Shown piece after piece: positions 27,321 to 39,253 of a DNA stretch of 64,000 nt; the stretch's first letter is position 1; each line of letters starts with the position of its first letter. The position numbers were made by a program, and so were the translations under genes. This stretch comes from Pseudomonadota bacterium (GTDB lineage: Bacteria; Desulfobacterota; Binatia; Binatales; Binataceae): the NCBI GenBank assembly GCA_021325025.1, contig JAJPHZ010000014.1:1-64000 (forward strand). Reading direction: 5' to 3'. A model generated the notes under the pieces. It made no database searches and was not told where the DNA came from. It saw only the letters and a program-made list of their open reading frames with translations.

Positions 27321-28244
27321 ATGGGTTTCTCGCGCGAGGCAAGCAGCAAAGAAGTCCTCACCGTGTCGCGGGAAAAAATATCACGCGCGCACACCGACTT
27401 GCGCCGGCTTTCCGCTTTCTACCGCGAGGTTTATGGCGACATGGCCTCGGTACGGGAGGTGCTGCGCATCCTTGGGCGCAGCGGCGGCGAACCCGGCAGC
27501 GTGAAGGCGTCGGAGCTGTATACTCGTTCCCTGGACTGTCAGAACCATGGCGGTTATCCGATGCTCGAGCGGATAGCTTCCGTGGCGGCCGTGTGTGGCG
27601 TGCCCGGAGCAGGCATGCGCGTGCTGGATGTGGGCTGCGGCGTTGGCGGGCCGGGGCGTTTTCTCGCTGACCGCTACCACTGCCGCGTGATCGGTGTGGA
27701 CCTGGTGCCGGAGCGCGTGGAGGCCGCGAAGGCGCTGACCAGGTTGACCGGTCTGGCCGCGCAGGTGAGGTATCGCCAGGCGGATGCCGCCGCGCTGCCT
27801 TTTCCCGACCGTGCTTTCCATCAGGTCTGGATGCTGGACGCGGGCGTCCACGTGCGTGACAAGCGGACACTGTTCGGCGAACTGGGGCGGGTGCTGAAGC
27901 CGGCCGGCCTCCTGGTGCTCCATGATCAACTGGGCCTTCCTCCTGCGATGCGGCCGGTTGTACGAAGAGCGCCTTACTTCGCCCCGACACTCGCACAGTT
28001 GCTGCGGCATCTGGAATGGGCTGGTTTTCGCCTGCTGGCGTGGCAAGACACCACGGCCCAGACCGTCGCCTATATGCGCCAACGCGGCGACCGGAGGGCG
28101 CAGCGCCAGTCAAAGTCGGCGACTGCGGTTGACGAGCGCTACCAACCGGCCATCCAATTGCGCGATGCCTACCTGGAAGCCTTGACAGTTCAAGGCAGCA
28201 GGACGGGGGTACTGGTGGCCGGGCGAATGGGGACAAGCCCGTGA
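27321..28244 (+). CDS. Class I SAM-dependent methyltransferase
   Basis: Cytoplasmic methyltransferase, 307 residues. Motif I VLDVGCGVGGPG is at residues 101-112, the acidic end of strand 2 is IGVDLVPERVEAA, and LPFPDRAFHQVWMLDAG and VLKPAGLLVLHD follow as motifs III and IV. The layout resembles sarcosine/dimethylglycine- and ubiquinone-type small-molecule methyltransferases, but the substrate is unknown. The ATG is preceded by ACGGAG. It converges with the ArsR-rhodanese gene, whose stop is only 5 bases away. Confidence 0.85.
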   Translation: MGFSREASSKEVLTVSREKISRAHTDLRRLSAFYREVYGDMASVREVLRILGRSGGEPGSVKASELYTRSLDCQNHGGYPMLERIASVAAVCGVPGAGMRVLDVGCGVGGPGRFLADRYHCRVIGVDLVPERVEAAKALTRLTGLAAQVRYRQADAAALPFPDRAFHQVWMLDAGVHVRDKRTLFGELGRVLKPAGLLVLHDQLGLPPAMRPVVRRAPYFAPTLAQLLRHLEWAGFRLLAWQDTTAQTVAYMRQRGDRRAQRQSKSATAVDERYQPAIQLRDAYLEALTVQGSRTGVLVAGRMGTSP

Positions 28245-28249
28245 GACGG

Positions 28250-28897
28250 TCAGGAGCTGGGAGGAGCTGTTTCCACGGGCAGGCCCGCCGCTTTCCACTC
28301 CGGGTACCCATCTTCAAGCCGAACGGCTTTGAAGCCCCGCTTGCGTAGCTGCGATACCGCCTCGTACGAAAGCACGCAGTATTGCCCGCGGCAGTAAGCG
28401 ACGACTTCCTGGTCGCGAGGCAGTTCGTGCAGCCGGCGTTTCAATTCGCTCAACGGCAGGTTGATCGCGCCGGGCAGATGTCCGGCGGCGAATTCCTCCA
28501 CGGGCCGTGTATCGATCACGGTGACAAGGCCCTCCCGCATGCGCCGCAGCAATTCCTTTCGAGACACCGGCTCGAGGTTGTCGCGTTCCCGAAAATAACT
28601 GTTGAGCAGCTTTTCGACCGCACCGACGTTGCGCCGCGTGACGCGGGACAAGGCGCCGAGCAGCCCGACCACCTCCGCGTCGGCCAGCTTGTAGATCACA
28701 TGCTGCCCCTCCCGGCGCGCTTCAACTATTCCGAAACGGCGCAGGTGCTGCAAATGCTGTGAGGCGTTGGCCACCGTCAGGCCGCTCAGCCCGGCCAACT
28801 CATCGACGCTGCGCTCGGTCTGCGCAAGCAGTTCAAGGAGTTCGAGACGGTGCGCCGAGCCCAGGGCGCGAGCGACCGCGGCCAGATGCTCGAACAT
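28250..28897 (-). CDS. ArsR-family regulator fused to a rhodanese domain
   Basis: 215 residues from the ATG at 28897; the frame is open further upstream, but homology begins there (MFEHLAAVARALGSAHRLEL). Residues 1-85 are an ArsR winged helix with SGLTVANASQHLQHLRRFGIV. It has no cysteines in the recognition region, so no classical arsenic/antimony site. Residues 110-210 are a rhodanese domain: VIDTRPVEEFAAGHLPGA, then active-site loop Y-C169-R-G-Q-Y-C174-V-L-S, and GFKAVRLEDGYPEW. C169 and C174 are its only cysteines, which suggests a persulfide or redox sensor acting through the rhodanese part. This is inference. It lies head-to-head with a rhodanese half-gene. Confidence 0.85.
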   Translation of the reverse strand: MFEHLAAVARALGSAHRLELLELLAQTERSVDELAGLSGLTVANASQHLQHLRRFGIVEARREGQHVIYKLADAEVVGLLGALSRVTRRNVGAVEKLLNSYFRERDNLEPVSRKELLRRMREGLVTVIDTRPVEEFAAGHLPGAINLPLSELKRRLHELPRDQEVVAYCRGQYCVLSYEAVSQLRKRGFKAVRLEDGYPEWKAAGLPVETAPPSS

Positions 28898-29120
28898 CGC
28901 GCTATCCGAGCTTCCCGCCCAACTGCCAATCCTCTCTGGGATGAAGCAATCTCCACTGGTAATTGTCTGCAAGACGGACAAACGCTCTGCCAAGGCCGCT
29001 GAACTGTTGCGGGAAGCTGGCTTCAAGCAGCTTTCGGTGTTGAGGGGCGGGATGGTGGGATGGAACCACGAGCGGTTCCCCGTGGTACGCTCCAAGCGGC
29101 TTGAGTTGGCGAAGAGGTGA
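28890..29120 (+). pseudogene. C-terminal half of a second rhodanese domain (remnant)
   Basis: On the plus strand the frame reads NIALSELPAQLPIL, then from ATG 28941 MKQSPLVIVCKTDKRSAKAA ... LLREAGFKQLSVLRGGMVGW, which is the second half of a classical rhodanese with the active-site loop C-K-T-D-K-R-S. Homology begins at about 28890, exactly at the start codon of the opposite-strand ArsR fusion, and the N-terminal half (strand DVRxxxE and helix) is missing. It is therefore probably a truncated remnant. A 59-residue product from ATG 28941 is possible but would lack half the fold. Confidence 0.65.
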
Positions 29121-29331
29121 ACCGGGAAACGGTGCCGGTTTAGCTGCTCATTTCACAACCGCGTTGCCCGGCAACCCGACTCGGCCAGATAAACAGTTCT
29201 CACGGCCTTCATTGGGCGCTGCCGCAACAGACCTTTGGCGCGAAAATCGGGGTTTTTCACGCGCGTGCGCCGCTGGGAATACAACCGCGGATGGCGCTCT
29301 GGTAGGATCTTATGTACGGAGCACGCAATCC

Positions 29332-30783
<1,452 letters not shown>

Positions 30784-30788
30784 CGGCG

Positions 30789-32138
30789 ATGGACGAGATC
30801 AGCCTGGAGATGGGCGAATGGGTGCTCGATCATGCGCGGCGCGCGGGCGCCAGCGCGGCCGAGGTGATCATGCTCAGCGCCGAGTCGCTGTCGGCGGGCG
30901 TGCGCCTGGGCGAGGTGGAAAAGCTCAAGAGTTCGCGGGAGCGCCGCCTGGGAGTAAGAATTTTTACCGGACAGTCGGCGGCGACCGCCTCGACTGCCGA
31001 GCTTGAGCGCGGCTCGCTGGAACGCTTCATTGCCGACGCCGTCGAGTTGGCGCGCCTGACCGCGCCCGACCCCTATGCCGGACTGCCTGACCCGGAACTG
31101 CATCCGCGCTCCCTTCCCGACCTCGACCTGGCCGACCACAACCATCGCATAATCCCCGCCGAACAGGCACTGGCGATGGCGCGCGAGGCCGAGTCGGTCG
31201 CACTTAAGTTCGATTCGCGCATCAAGAATTCGGAAGGCTCCGGATTCGATTCGGGAGTCTACGAACTGATCTTCATGAACAGCCAGGGCTTCAGCGGCTC
31301 CTACACCGGCACCTCCTTCAGCCTGAGCGCGGTGGTGATTGCCGAAGCGGACGGCGCCATGCAGCGCGATTACTGGTACTCGGCCAATCGCCATTTCGAC
31401 AAGCTGGAGACGCCCGAAGCGATCGGGCGGCGCGCGGCGGAGCGCACGCTGCGGCGCCTGGGCGGGCGCAAGATCAAAACCACCGCCGCGCCGGTGGTGT
31501 TCGACCCGGAGATGGCAGCGGGACTGATTCGGACGCTGGCGGGGGCGGCGTCGGGCACCGCCCTCTACAAGCGGGCATCCTTTCTGCTCGATAAGTTGGG
31601 CCATCAGGTGACCTCTGCCAACGTCACGATTATCGACGACGGCACCATCCCCGGCCTGCTCGGCTCCCGGCCCTTCGACGGCGAAGGACTGCCGACCCGG
31701 CGCAAGGCGCTGGTGGAAAAGGGCCGGCTCGCCAACTACCTGCTCGATTGCTACTCGGCGCGCAAGCTGGGCCTGGCGCCTACCGGCAATGCGTCGCGCG
31801 GGTTGGGCGAGTCCCCCGGCGTCGCTCCGCATAATCTTTACCTGGAACCGGGGCCGTACAGCCCCGAGCAGATCATCGGCTCGGTCCGCCACGGACTGTA
31901 TGTCACCGAACTGATCGGGTTCGGCGTCAACAGCGTCACCGGCGACTACTCGCGCGGCGCCAGCGGGCTTTGGATCGAGAACGGGGAGCTGAGCTATCCG
32001 GTGGAGGAGATCACGATCGCCGGCAATCTCAAGGACATGTATATGGCGATCGAGATGGTAGGTAGCGACCTGGTGTGGCGTTCCAGCGTCGCCTCTCCCA
32101 CCCTCAAGATTTCCGACATGACCATCGCCGGAAGCTGA
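30789..32138 (+). CDS. pmbA: PmbA/TldE, partner subunit of TldD
   Basis: Non-zinc half of the TldD/TldE protease, 449 residues from ATG 30789 (GTG 30780, overlapping the tldD stop, is an alternative). The frame continues upstream through tldD, but homology starts at MDEISLEMGEWVLDHARRAG. Conserved blocks are SAGVRLGEVEKLKSSRERRLGV, NSQGFSGSYTGTSFSLSAVV and GVNSVTGDYSRGASGLWIENG. It lacks the HExxxH motif, as expected for TldE. It forms a two-gene operon with tldD. Confidence 0.95.
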   Translation: MDEISLEMGEWVLDHARRAGASAAEVIMLSAESLSAGVRLGEVEKLKSSRERRLGVRIFTGQSAATASTAELERGSLERFIADAVELARLTAPDPYAGLPDPELHPRSLPDLDLADHNHRIIPAEQALAMAREAESVALKFDSRIKNSEGSGFDSGVYELIFMNSQGFSGSYTGTSFSLSAVVIAEADGAMQRDYWYSANRHFDKLETPEAIGRRAAERTLRRLGGRKIKTTAAPVVFDPEMAAGLIRTLAGAASGTALYKRASFLLDKLGHQVTSANVTIIDDGTIPGLLGSRPFDGEGLPTRRKALVEKGRLANYLLDCYSARKLGLAPTGNASRGLGESPGVAPHNLYLEPGPYSPEQIIGSVRHGLYVTELIGFGVNSVTGDYSRGASGLWIENGELSYPVEEITIAGNLKDMYMAIEMVGSDLVWRSSVASPTLKISDMTIAGS

Positions 32139-32682
32139 AGGCGTCGCGCGCGGCGGGCTGGTTATAACAATCAGTACTCTTTTCCGACGTCAGAAGATGC
32201 CGCGCGCAGCGCACGCGGGGCCCCCTCTTAGGCGGCCAGCCATCGCCTTGTTGTAAAAATTTCAAAGCCCCGGCCCCCGCCGGCGTCGAATCTTGGCGCC
32301 GCTGTCCTTACCGGCGGCGTTGGCGAATCACCAAAGTCGGCCAATGCGGCGTCCATTATCGACTGCGCGCCTCTCCACCCCATTTTTCGGTGCGAGGCTG
32401 GGACGAACGTAAACAATCATAGATTAATCTTATCCTATCTTTGATATACCTATCATTTTTACTCTCCGTTTGCTTGCATGGCAGAAAATTGATGGGATAA
32501 TCGGAACCGACGGCACGCTCCGCCAGGAGTGTTCCAAGCTCACAAGGGGGGAAGCGGGCTGGTTGGGATGCGGACTTTTCCCAGCTCCGGCCGGCGCGCG
32601 GCTGCTTGCAGGCAGAACAAAGCAGGCGGCGGGTGAGGACCCAAATCTCCAACCCCGGCCGCCTCGATAAAAGGGGGGTCGC
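32139..32682 (+). other. 544-base intergenic region before the Crp/FNR gene
   Basis: No gene with a recognisable product was seen. A strikingly AT-rich island at about 32415-32465 (with TTAATCTTATCCTATC and TTGATATACCTATCATTTTT) lies in otherwise GC-rich DNA and is the likely promoter area of the downstream regulator. That implies a leader of roughly 200 bases. Short ORFs on both strands here have no family resemblance. Confidence 0.5.
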
Positions 32683-33549
32683 ATGAACGCACAACCAACA
32701 AGTCCCGGTCAGTCCCGCTTGCTCGAATTACTGGAGCAATGGGGGTTGCCCAAGGAGGCGATTGCAGGCCTGGTGGGGCGCCATACGCTGGTGCGCTATC
32801 CGAAACGCTCGCCGCTATTCCTGCAGGGCTCGCCAGCCGATGTCGTCTTTGCGGTTTTCAACGGGCTGGTCAAGGTCTACTGCCCCGGTGCTGACGGCAA
32901 CCGTGTCCTGGTCCATCTGGCGGGACCGGGCGATTTGATTGGTTACGCCGATTTTCTCGACGCCAACGGCCAGCGTTCGCAGATGTTCGAGGCGCATGCG
33001 TTGACCAGTTGTTCCGTGGCGCTCTTTACGCGCCAGCACGTGCTCAAGACGCTGCGCGCCCTGGACCCCGGGGTGCTGCTCAAGCTGTTGGAGACGCTCA
33101 ACAGTTTCTGGTCCGGGGTAGTGCATCGTTACGCCGTCTATCTCAGCATGTCGCTGCGCGAACGGCTGCAGGTGGTGCTGACCGAGTTGGGCACGCGCTT
33201 TGGCGTGCAGGACGCGCGCGGCGTGTTGCTGACACCCGAACTGGCGCAGGAGGAGTTGGCGGAGATGATCGGCAGTTCGCGTCCGATGGTGAGCAAGCTG
33301 CTCAGCGAGATGGCGGAGCGCTCCATGATTGCCTGCCAGGGCCGCCGCTATATCCTGTTGCGCGGCTCGGGCCTGGATGCACCCCCGCGCTGGCTGCTGC
33401 CCGCCAGCGCCAAACCACAGGGCAACGGCCTGGCCGGCGAGAGCGACTTGCGTGCGGCCGGGTCGCTGCGCTCAGTGGGCAGCAACGACGAGCCGTCCAA
33501 CGGCCGCGCCTTCGGCGGTCGCACCGAACGCGCTGCGGGCGCCGCCTAA
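32683..33549 (+). CDS. Crp/FNR-family transcriptional regulator
   Basis: 288 residues; ATG 32683 follows AAAAGGGGGG. Residues 30-130 form a cyclic-nucleotide-binding-like beta barrel (RSPLFLQGSPADVVFAVFNG ... GDLIGYADFL), but the full cAMP pocket signature is not evident. Residues 170-225 carry the Crp-type winged helix LAQEELAEMIGSSRPMVSKLLSEM. There are no N-terminal cysteines, so it is not an iron-sulfur FNR. The last 45 or so residues are a low-complexity tail. Effector and targets are unknown. Confidence 0.9.
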   Translation: MNAQPTSPGQSRLLELLEQWGLPKEAIAGLVGRHTLVRYPKRSPLFLQGSPADVVFAVFNGLVKVYCPGADGNRVLVHLAGPGDLIGYADFLDANGQRSQMFEAHALTSCSVALFTRQHVLKTLRALDPGVLLKLLETLNSFWSGVVHRYAVYLSMSLRERLQVVLTELGTRFGVQDARGVLLTPELAQEELAEMIGSSRPMVSKLLSEMAERSMIACQGRRYILLRGSGLDAPPRWLLPASAKPQGNGLAGESDLRAAGSLRSVGSNDEPSNGRAFGGRTERAAGAA

Positions 33550-33564
33550 CTGCCGCCGCAGGGC

Positions 33565-33608
33565 TTTTTCCGTGGCATGGCCCGCCCCCGGTCCGCGCCA
33601 CGGAAAAA
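33565..33608 (+). terminator. Perfect 12-bp inverted repeat after the Crp/FNR gene
   Basis: Arms TTTTTCCGTGGC (33565-33576) and GCCACGGAAAAA (33597-33608) pair exactly around a 20-base GC-rich loop, 15 bases after the stop. The T and A ends make it symmetrical, so it could terminate in both directions. Confidence 0.6.
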
Positions 33609-33756
33609 TCTTTCCGGCAGGCTCCTTTATATTCGGTATATTCGTTCAAGTTCGTTGCCTCGCCGTCGGCGGGATACGGCCGGCGCTTTCTTGCGGCGGG
33701 GCCAGGGATGGTTAGATTCTTAGGTAAACATAAGGAGTCCCAACCAACCTAACGAC

Positions 33757-36369
<2,613 letters not shown>

Positions 36370-36391
36370 ATCCGCGCTGTACAATGATCAA

Positions 36392-36420
36392 GGCCGCAGG
36401 CGGTCGCTGCGCCTGCGGCC
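36392..36420 (+). terminator. 11-bp hairpin after clpB
   Basis: Arms GGCCGCAGGCG (36392-36402) and CGCCTGCGGCC (36410-36420) pair perfectly around a 7-base loop, 22 bases after the clpB stop. No T run follows, so termination may need help or the hairpin may stabilise the 3' end. Confidence 0.55.
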
Positions 36421-36441
36421 GTCAATTACGAGCAGTATAAT
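36413..36441 (+). promoter_or_regulatory. Candidate promoter of the monooxygenase gene
   Basis: A perfect TATAAT lies at 36436-36441, 119 bases before the next ATG. The -35 region (CTGCGG at a 17-base spacing) is poor and overlaps the clpB hairpin arm. Confidence 0.4.
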
Positions 36442-36560
36442 TACCCGAGCTGAAGCTTTGGATCGGCGCTGGCCGATTTGTGCCAGGATCAGGCCGAGGT
36501 CTTGATCAGCCCGGGTCTCGCTGTCGTTGGGTCCCCGGGTCTGCACGCGGAGGAACACGA

Positions 36561-37704
36561 ATGAGCATCGACCGCGACGAGATCATGCGGCGGGTGTCGG
36601 CGATATCGCCCGTGCTGGAGCGCAACGCCGCCGCCTGCGATTCGGCCCGCCAGTTGGCACCCGAGAGCTTGGCCGCGATGCTGGATGCGGGGATGTTCCG
36701 CATCTCGCAACCCTTGCGCAACGGCGGCTATGAACTGGGTCTGGGAATTTTGGCGGACGCGGTTACGGCGCTTTCCCAGGCGTGTCCGTCCTGCGGATGG
36801 GTGCTGATGGTGGCCGGGGCGCATCATTGGTGCATGGGTTCATTTCCCGAAGCAGCGCAGGACGAAGTGTTCGGCGGCGGGCGTGACGTGCTGATTGCCG
36901 GGACGTTGTCATTGGCAGGGAGTGGCGGCCGGTGTCGATGGCGGCTACCGGGTCGATGGCCGATGGCAGTTCGCCAGCGGCGTCGACCACGCACAGTGGG
37001 TGCTGCTGGGATGCGCCGAGGAAAAGACTGGCGCGCCGAAGGTGCACGTGGTGGCGCGCCGCGAGGAGCTTGAGGTCGACGACACCTGGCACGTGATGGG
37101 CCTTGCGGGAACGGGCAGCAAGGACGTGGTTGCGCGCGGCGTTTTCGTGCCCGAGCATCGCGCGATCGACACGCGGATGTTCTTCCGCGCCCAAAGTCCG
37201 CACAGCGCCAACCATCCGACCAACCTCTACCGCCTGTCGCCCGAAGCGATGCTGTCGTTGTCGGTGGCCACCGCGGTGCTGGGCGCAGCGCGCTTTGCGC
37301 TGGCTCAATTTATCGCTCACACCAGGCAACGGCGCGTGATCCTCAGCGGCGCGCGCAAGGCGGAGTATGTGCCGACGCAGATCCGGATGGCGGAGGCGGC
37401 GGCCGAGATCCAATGCGCTGATCTCTTGATTCACGATGCGCTGGGCGAGTTCGAGCGGTTGATGGCGAGCGGCGAGCGGCCCGACCTGGACCATCGCACG
37501 CGCGTCAAATGGCAGGCGGCGTATGCGGCTGAACTGTGCCGGCGCGCGGCGGCGCGGATGTTTGCGGGGTCGGGCGCACACGCGGTCTATGAGAGCAGTC
37601 CGATGCAGGCCGCATTTCGCAATATCATTGTCGGCGCCCAGCACGCCAGTATCGACTTCGATACAGCGGCGGAACAGTACGCCCGCCTGCGGCTGGGCGC
37701 TTGA
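36561..37704 (+). pseudogene. Acyl-CoA-dehydrogenase-fold flavin monooxygenase, frameshifted
   Basis: Two overlapping frames together give one protein of about 380 residues. Frame one starts at ATG 36561 after CGGAGG (MSIDRDEIMRRVSAISPVLE) and makes sense up to about 36920 (IAGTLSLAG). The second frame takes over at about 36925 (VAAGVDGGYRVDGRWQFASG) and runs to 37704. The layout, an N-terminal helical domain, a middle GGYRVDGRWQFASG strand segment and a C-terminal helical bundle, matches the HpaH/HsaA-type flavin-dependent hydroxylases of the acyl-CoA dehydrogenase superfamily. One extra base, probably in the GCAGGGAG run, explains the shift; it may be a real lesion or a sequencing error. 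Confidence 0.75.
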
Positions 37705-38113
37705 TGGCGGTCCGCCTCCTGCTCCGTCTTGACCTCGGTGCGCGCTCGTATACCCTCAAAAAGGATCGTCTTCCATTTGCGCTGAGAGTTAAGAACCGCA
37801 TCGAGGTGTAAAATCGAGTTTCTGATTGTTTTCTTCGCCAAAAATTTTCAAACTTTCCAAAACCGCTGTGGATGAATCTGTGCCTGCCCCGGTTGACGCA
37901 GGGATGATGCACGGGACAACCGTGCTAGTTTCCAGCGCTAATCTTCGAAGCGGGCGCCGGAATAACCAGATGTGCGGCAACGTCCAACAGAATGGGGCAA
38001 AGCCGGCGAGGACGGGGCCCAGTGGCGGATATGGTTGACTGCCGAGAGATGAAAAAGTGGATGTTGCTCTAAATCGCGCGCTTCGCCGTCAACCGCGCCG
38101 CCCGGATGCGTGC
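37705..38113 (+). other. 409-base gap before the RND efflux pair
   Basis: It contains an A/T-rich stretch (37790-37860) with possible promoter elements but no clear -35/-10 pair, and no ORF with family resemblance. A seven-codon ORF at 38049 and the upstream GTG 38057 in frame with the efflux lipoprotein are probably not real starts. Confidence 0.4.
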
Positions 38114-39235
38114 ATGGCGAAGTATGCCGGGTGGATCCTGGTGTTGCTGTGCCTGGTTGCCGCGCTGGCCGGATGCGAGCAGGACCGCAAGACCCAAGCG
38201 GCGCCGACGCCGTTGCCCGATCTGGTTGCGCCGCTGGTCCGGCAGGCCGACGGCAGCGAGGTCATGCAGCTGCCTGCCCATCTGCCGGGATTGACGATGA
38301 CCACGGTTGAGGAGGTCTCGCTGCCCGGCATGCTGGAGACCAGCGGCAAAATCAGTTTGGACGATCGGCACGTGGCCAAGATCGTCTCGCGCGTGGCGGG
38401 CCGGGTCGAAGCGGTGTCGGTGCTGCAGTGGGACAATGTCCGCAAGGGGCAGCCGGTGCTCACGCTCTACAGCCCCGATTACATGACCGGCGAGGCCGAG
38501 TACCTGCAGGCGCTGGCGACGTCGAAGCTCAATCTCGGCCCCGGCTCGGCCGATCAGCAGAGCCTGGCGGCTTCGCTGGTGGCGGCGGCGCGGCGCAAGC
38601 TGGAGCTGCTGGGGCTGGATGCGGATGAAATCGCCGCGCTGCGCGCGCCCAGTGCCAGCACCGTGCTGCGCGCGCCCATCGGCGGTACGGTCATCGACCG
38701 CCAGGTGATCAAGGGCGCCCAGGTCAATCCTGGCGACGTCCTGTTTACGGTTGCGGTGCTCGATCCGATCTGGATCACGGCCGACATCTATGAGGATGAC
38801 CTCGCGCGGGTTCATCCCGGCCAGGCGCTTGAGGCGGAGACCCCCGCCTTTGCGGGCCGCACCTTCCAAGGCGTGATCAGCCGGATAAGCCCCGGCTTCG
38901 ATCCCAACACGCACACCGCCCAGGTGCGCTGCCAGGTAAGAAACCCGGGCCTGATGCTGAAGCCCGACATGCTGGCCCGCGTGCGCATCTTCACCGCCCC
39001 GGGTAAAGCCCTGGTGGTGCCGCAAGACGCGCTGATTTTCGAGGTCGACGCCTACTACGCGTTCGTCGAGGTCGCGCCCGGCCGCGTAACGCGGCGCAAG
39101 GTTACGATCGCGTCGTGGAACAGCGAGGGGCCGACCCGCGTACTCTCCGGGCTGAGCGCGGGTGAGCGCGTGGTCAAGGACGAATCGATCCAGGTCAACG
39201 CGCTGTGGCATCAGGCGCACGGCGAGAGTTCCTGA
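38114..39235 (+). CDS. RND efflux periplasmic adaptor lipoprotein (CusB/CzcB type)
   Basis: Membrane fusion protein linking an inner-membrane RND pump to an outer-membrane channel, 373 residues from ATG 38114. The N-terminus has a lipoprotein signal: hydrophobic GWILVLLCLVAALAGC with lipobox LAGC and the lipidated cysteine at 21. Then come the barrel-sandwich (ISLDDRHVAKIVSRVAGRVEAV), an alpha hairpin around EAEYLQALATSKLNLG, the second lipoyl half (VLRAPIGGTVIDRQVIKGAQ) and the beta-barrel with GVISRISPGFDPNTHT. No His/Cys-rich metal-binding tail is seen. It forms an operon with the pump gene 18 bases downstream; no outer-membrane channel gene is nearby. Confidence 0.9.
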   Translation: MAKYAGWILVLLCLVAALAGCEQDRKTQAAPTPLPDLVAPLVRQADGSEVMQLPAHLPGLTMTTVEEVSLPGMLETSGKISLDDRHVAKIVSRVAGRVEAVSVLQWDNVRKGQPVLTLYSPDYMTGEAEYLQALATSKLNLGPGSADQQSLAASLVAAARRKLELLGLDADEIAALRAPSASTVLRAPIGGTVIDRQVIKGAQVNPGDVLFTVAVLDPIWITADIYEDDLARVHPGQALEAETPAFAGRTFQGVISRISPGFDPNTHTAQVRCQVRNPGLMLKPDMLARVRIFTAPGKALVVPQDALIFEVDAYYAFVEVAPGRVTRRKVTIASWNSEGPTRVLSGLSAGERVVKDESIQVNALWHQAHGESS

Positions 39236-39253
39236 GCGAGGGCGCTGGCGGTC

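Noticed and set aside
32228..32416. 62-residue minus-strand ORF in the pre-Crp gap
   Set aside because: No ribosome binding site and no family resemblance; composition like random GC-rich DNA.
33609..33756. CIRCE or sigma32 heat-shock promoter before clpB
   Set aside because: I looked for the TTAGCACTC/GAGTGCTAA palindrome and for CTTGAA/CCCCAT-type boxes and found no convincing match.
36916..36930. Programmed frameshift in the monooxygenase
   Set aside because: No slippery heptamer and no clear downstream stimulator; a lesion or sequencing error is simpler.
38057..38113. Upstream GTG extension of the RND adaptor
   Set aside because: It would put 19 arginine-rich residues before a clear lipoprotein signal peptide; ATG 38114 is the natural start.
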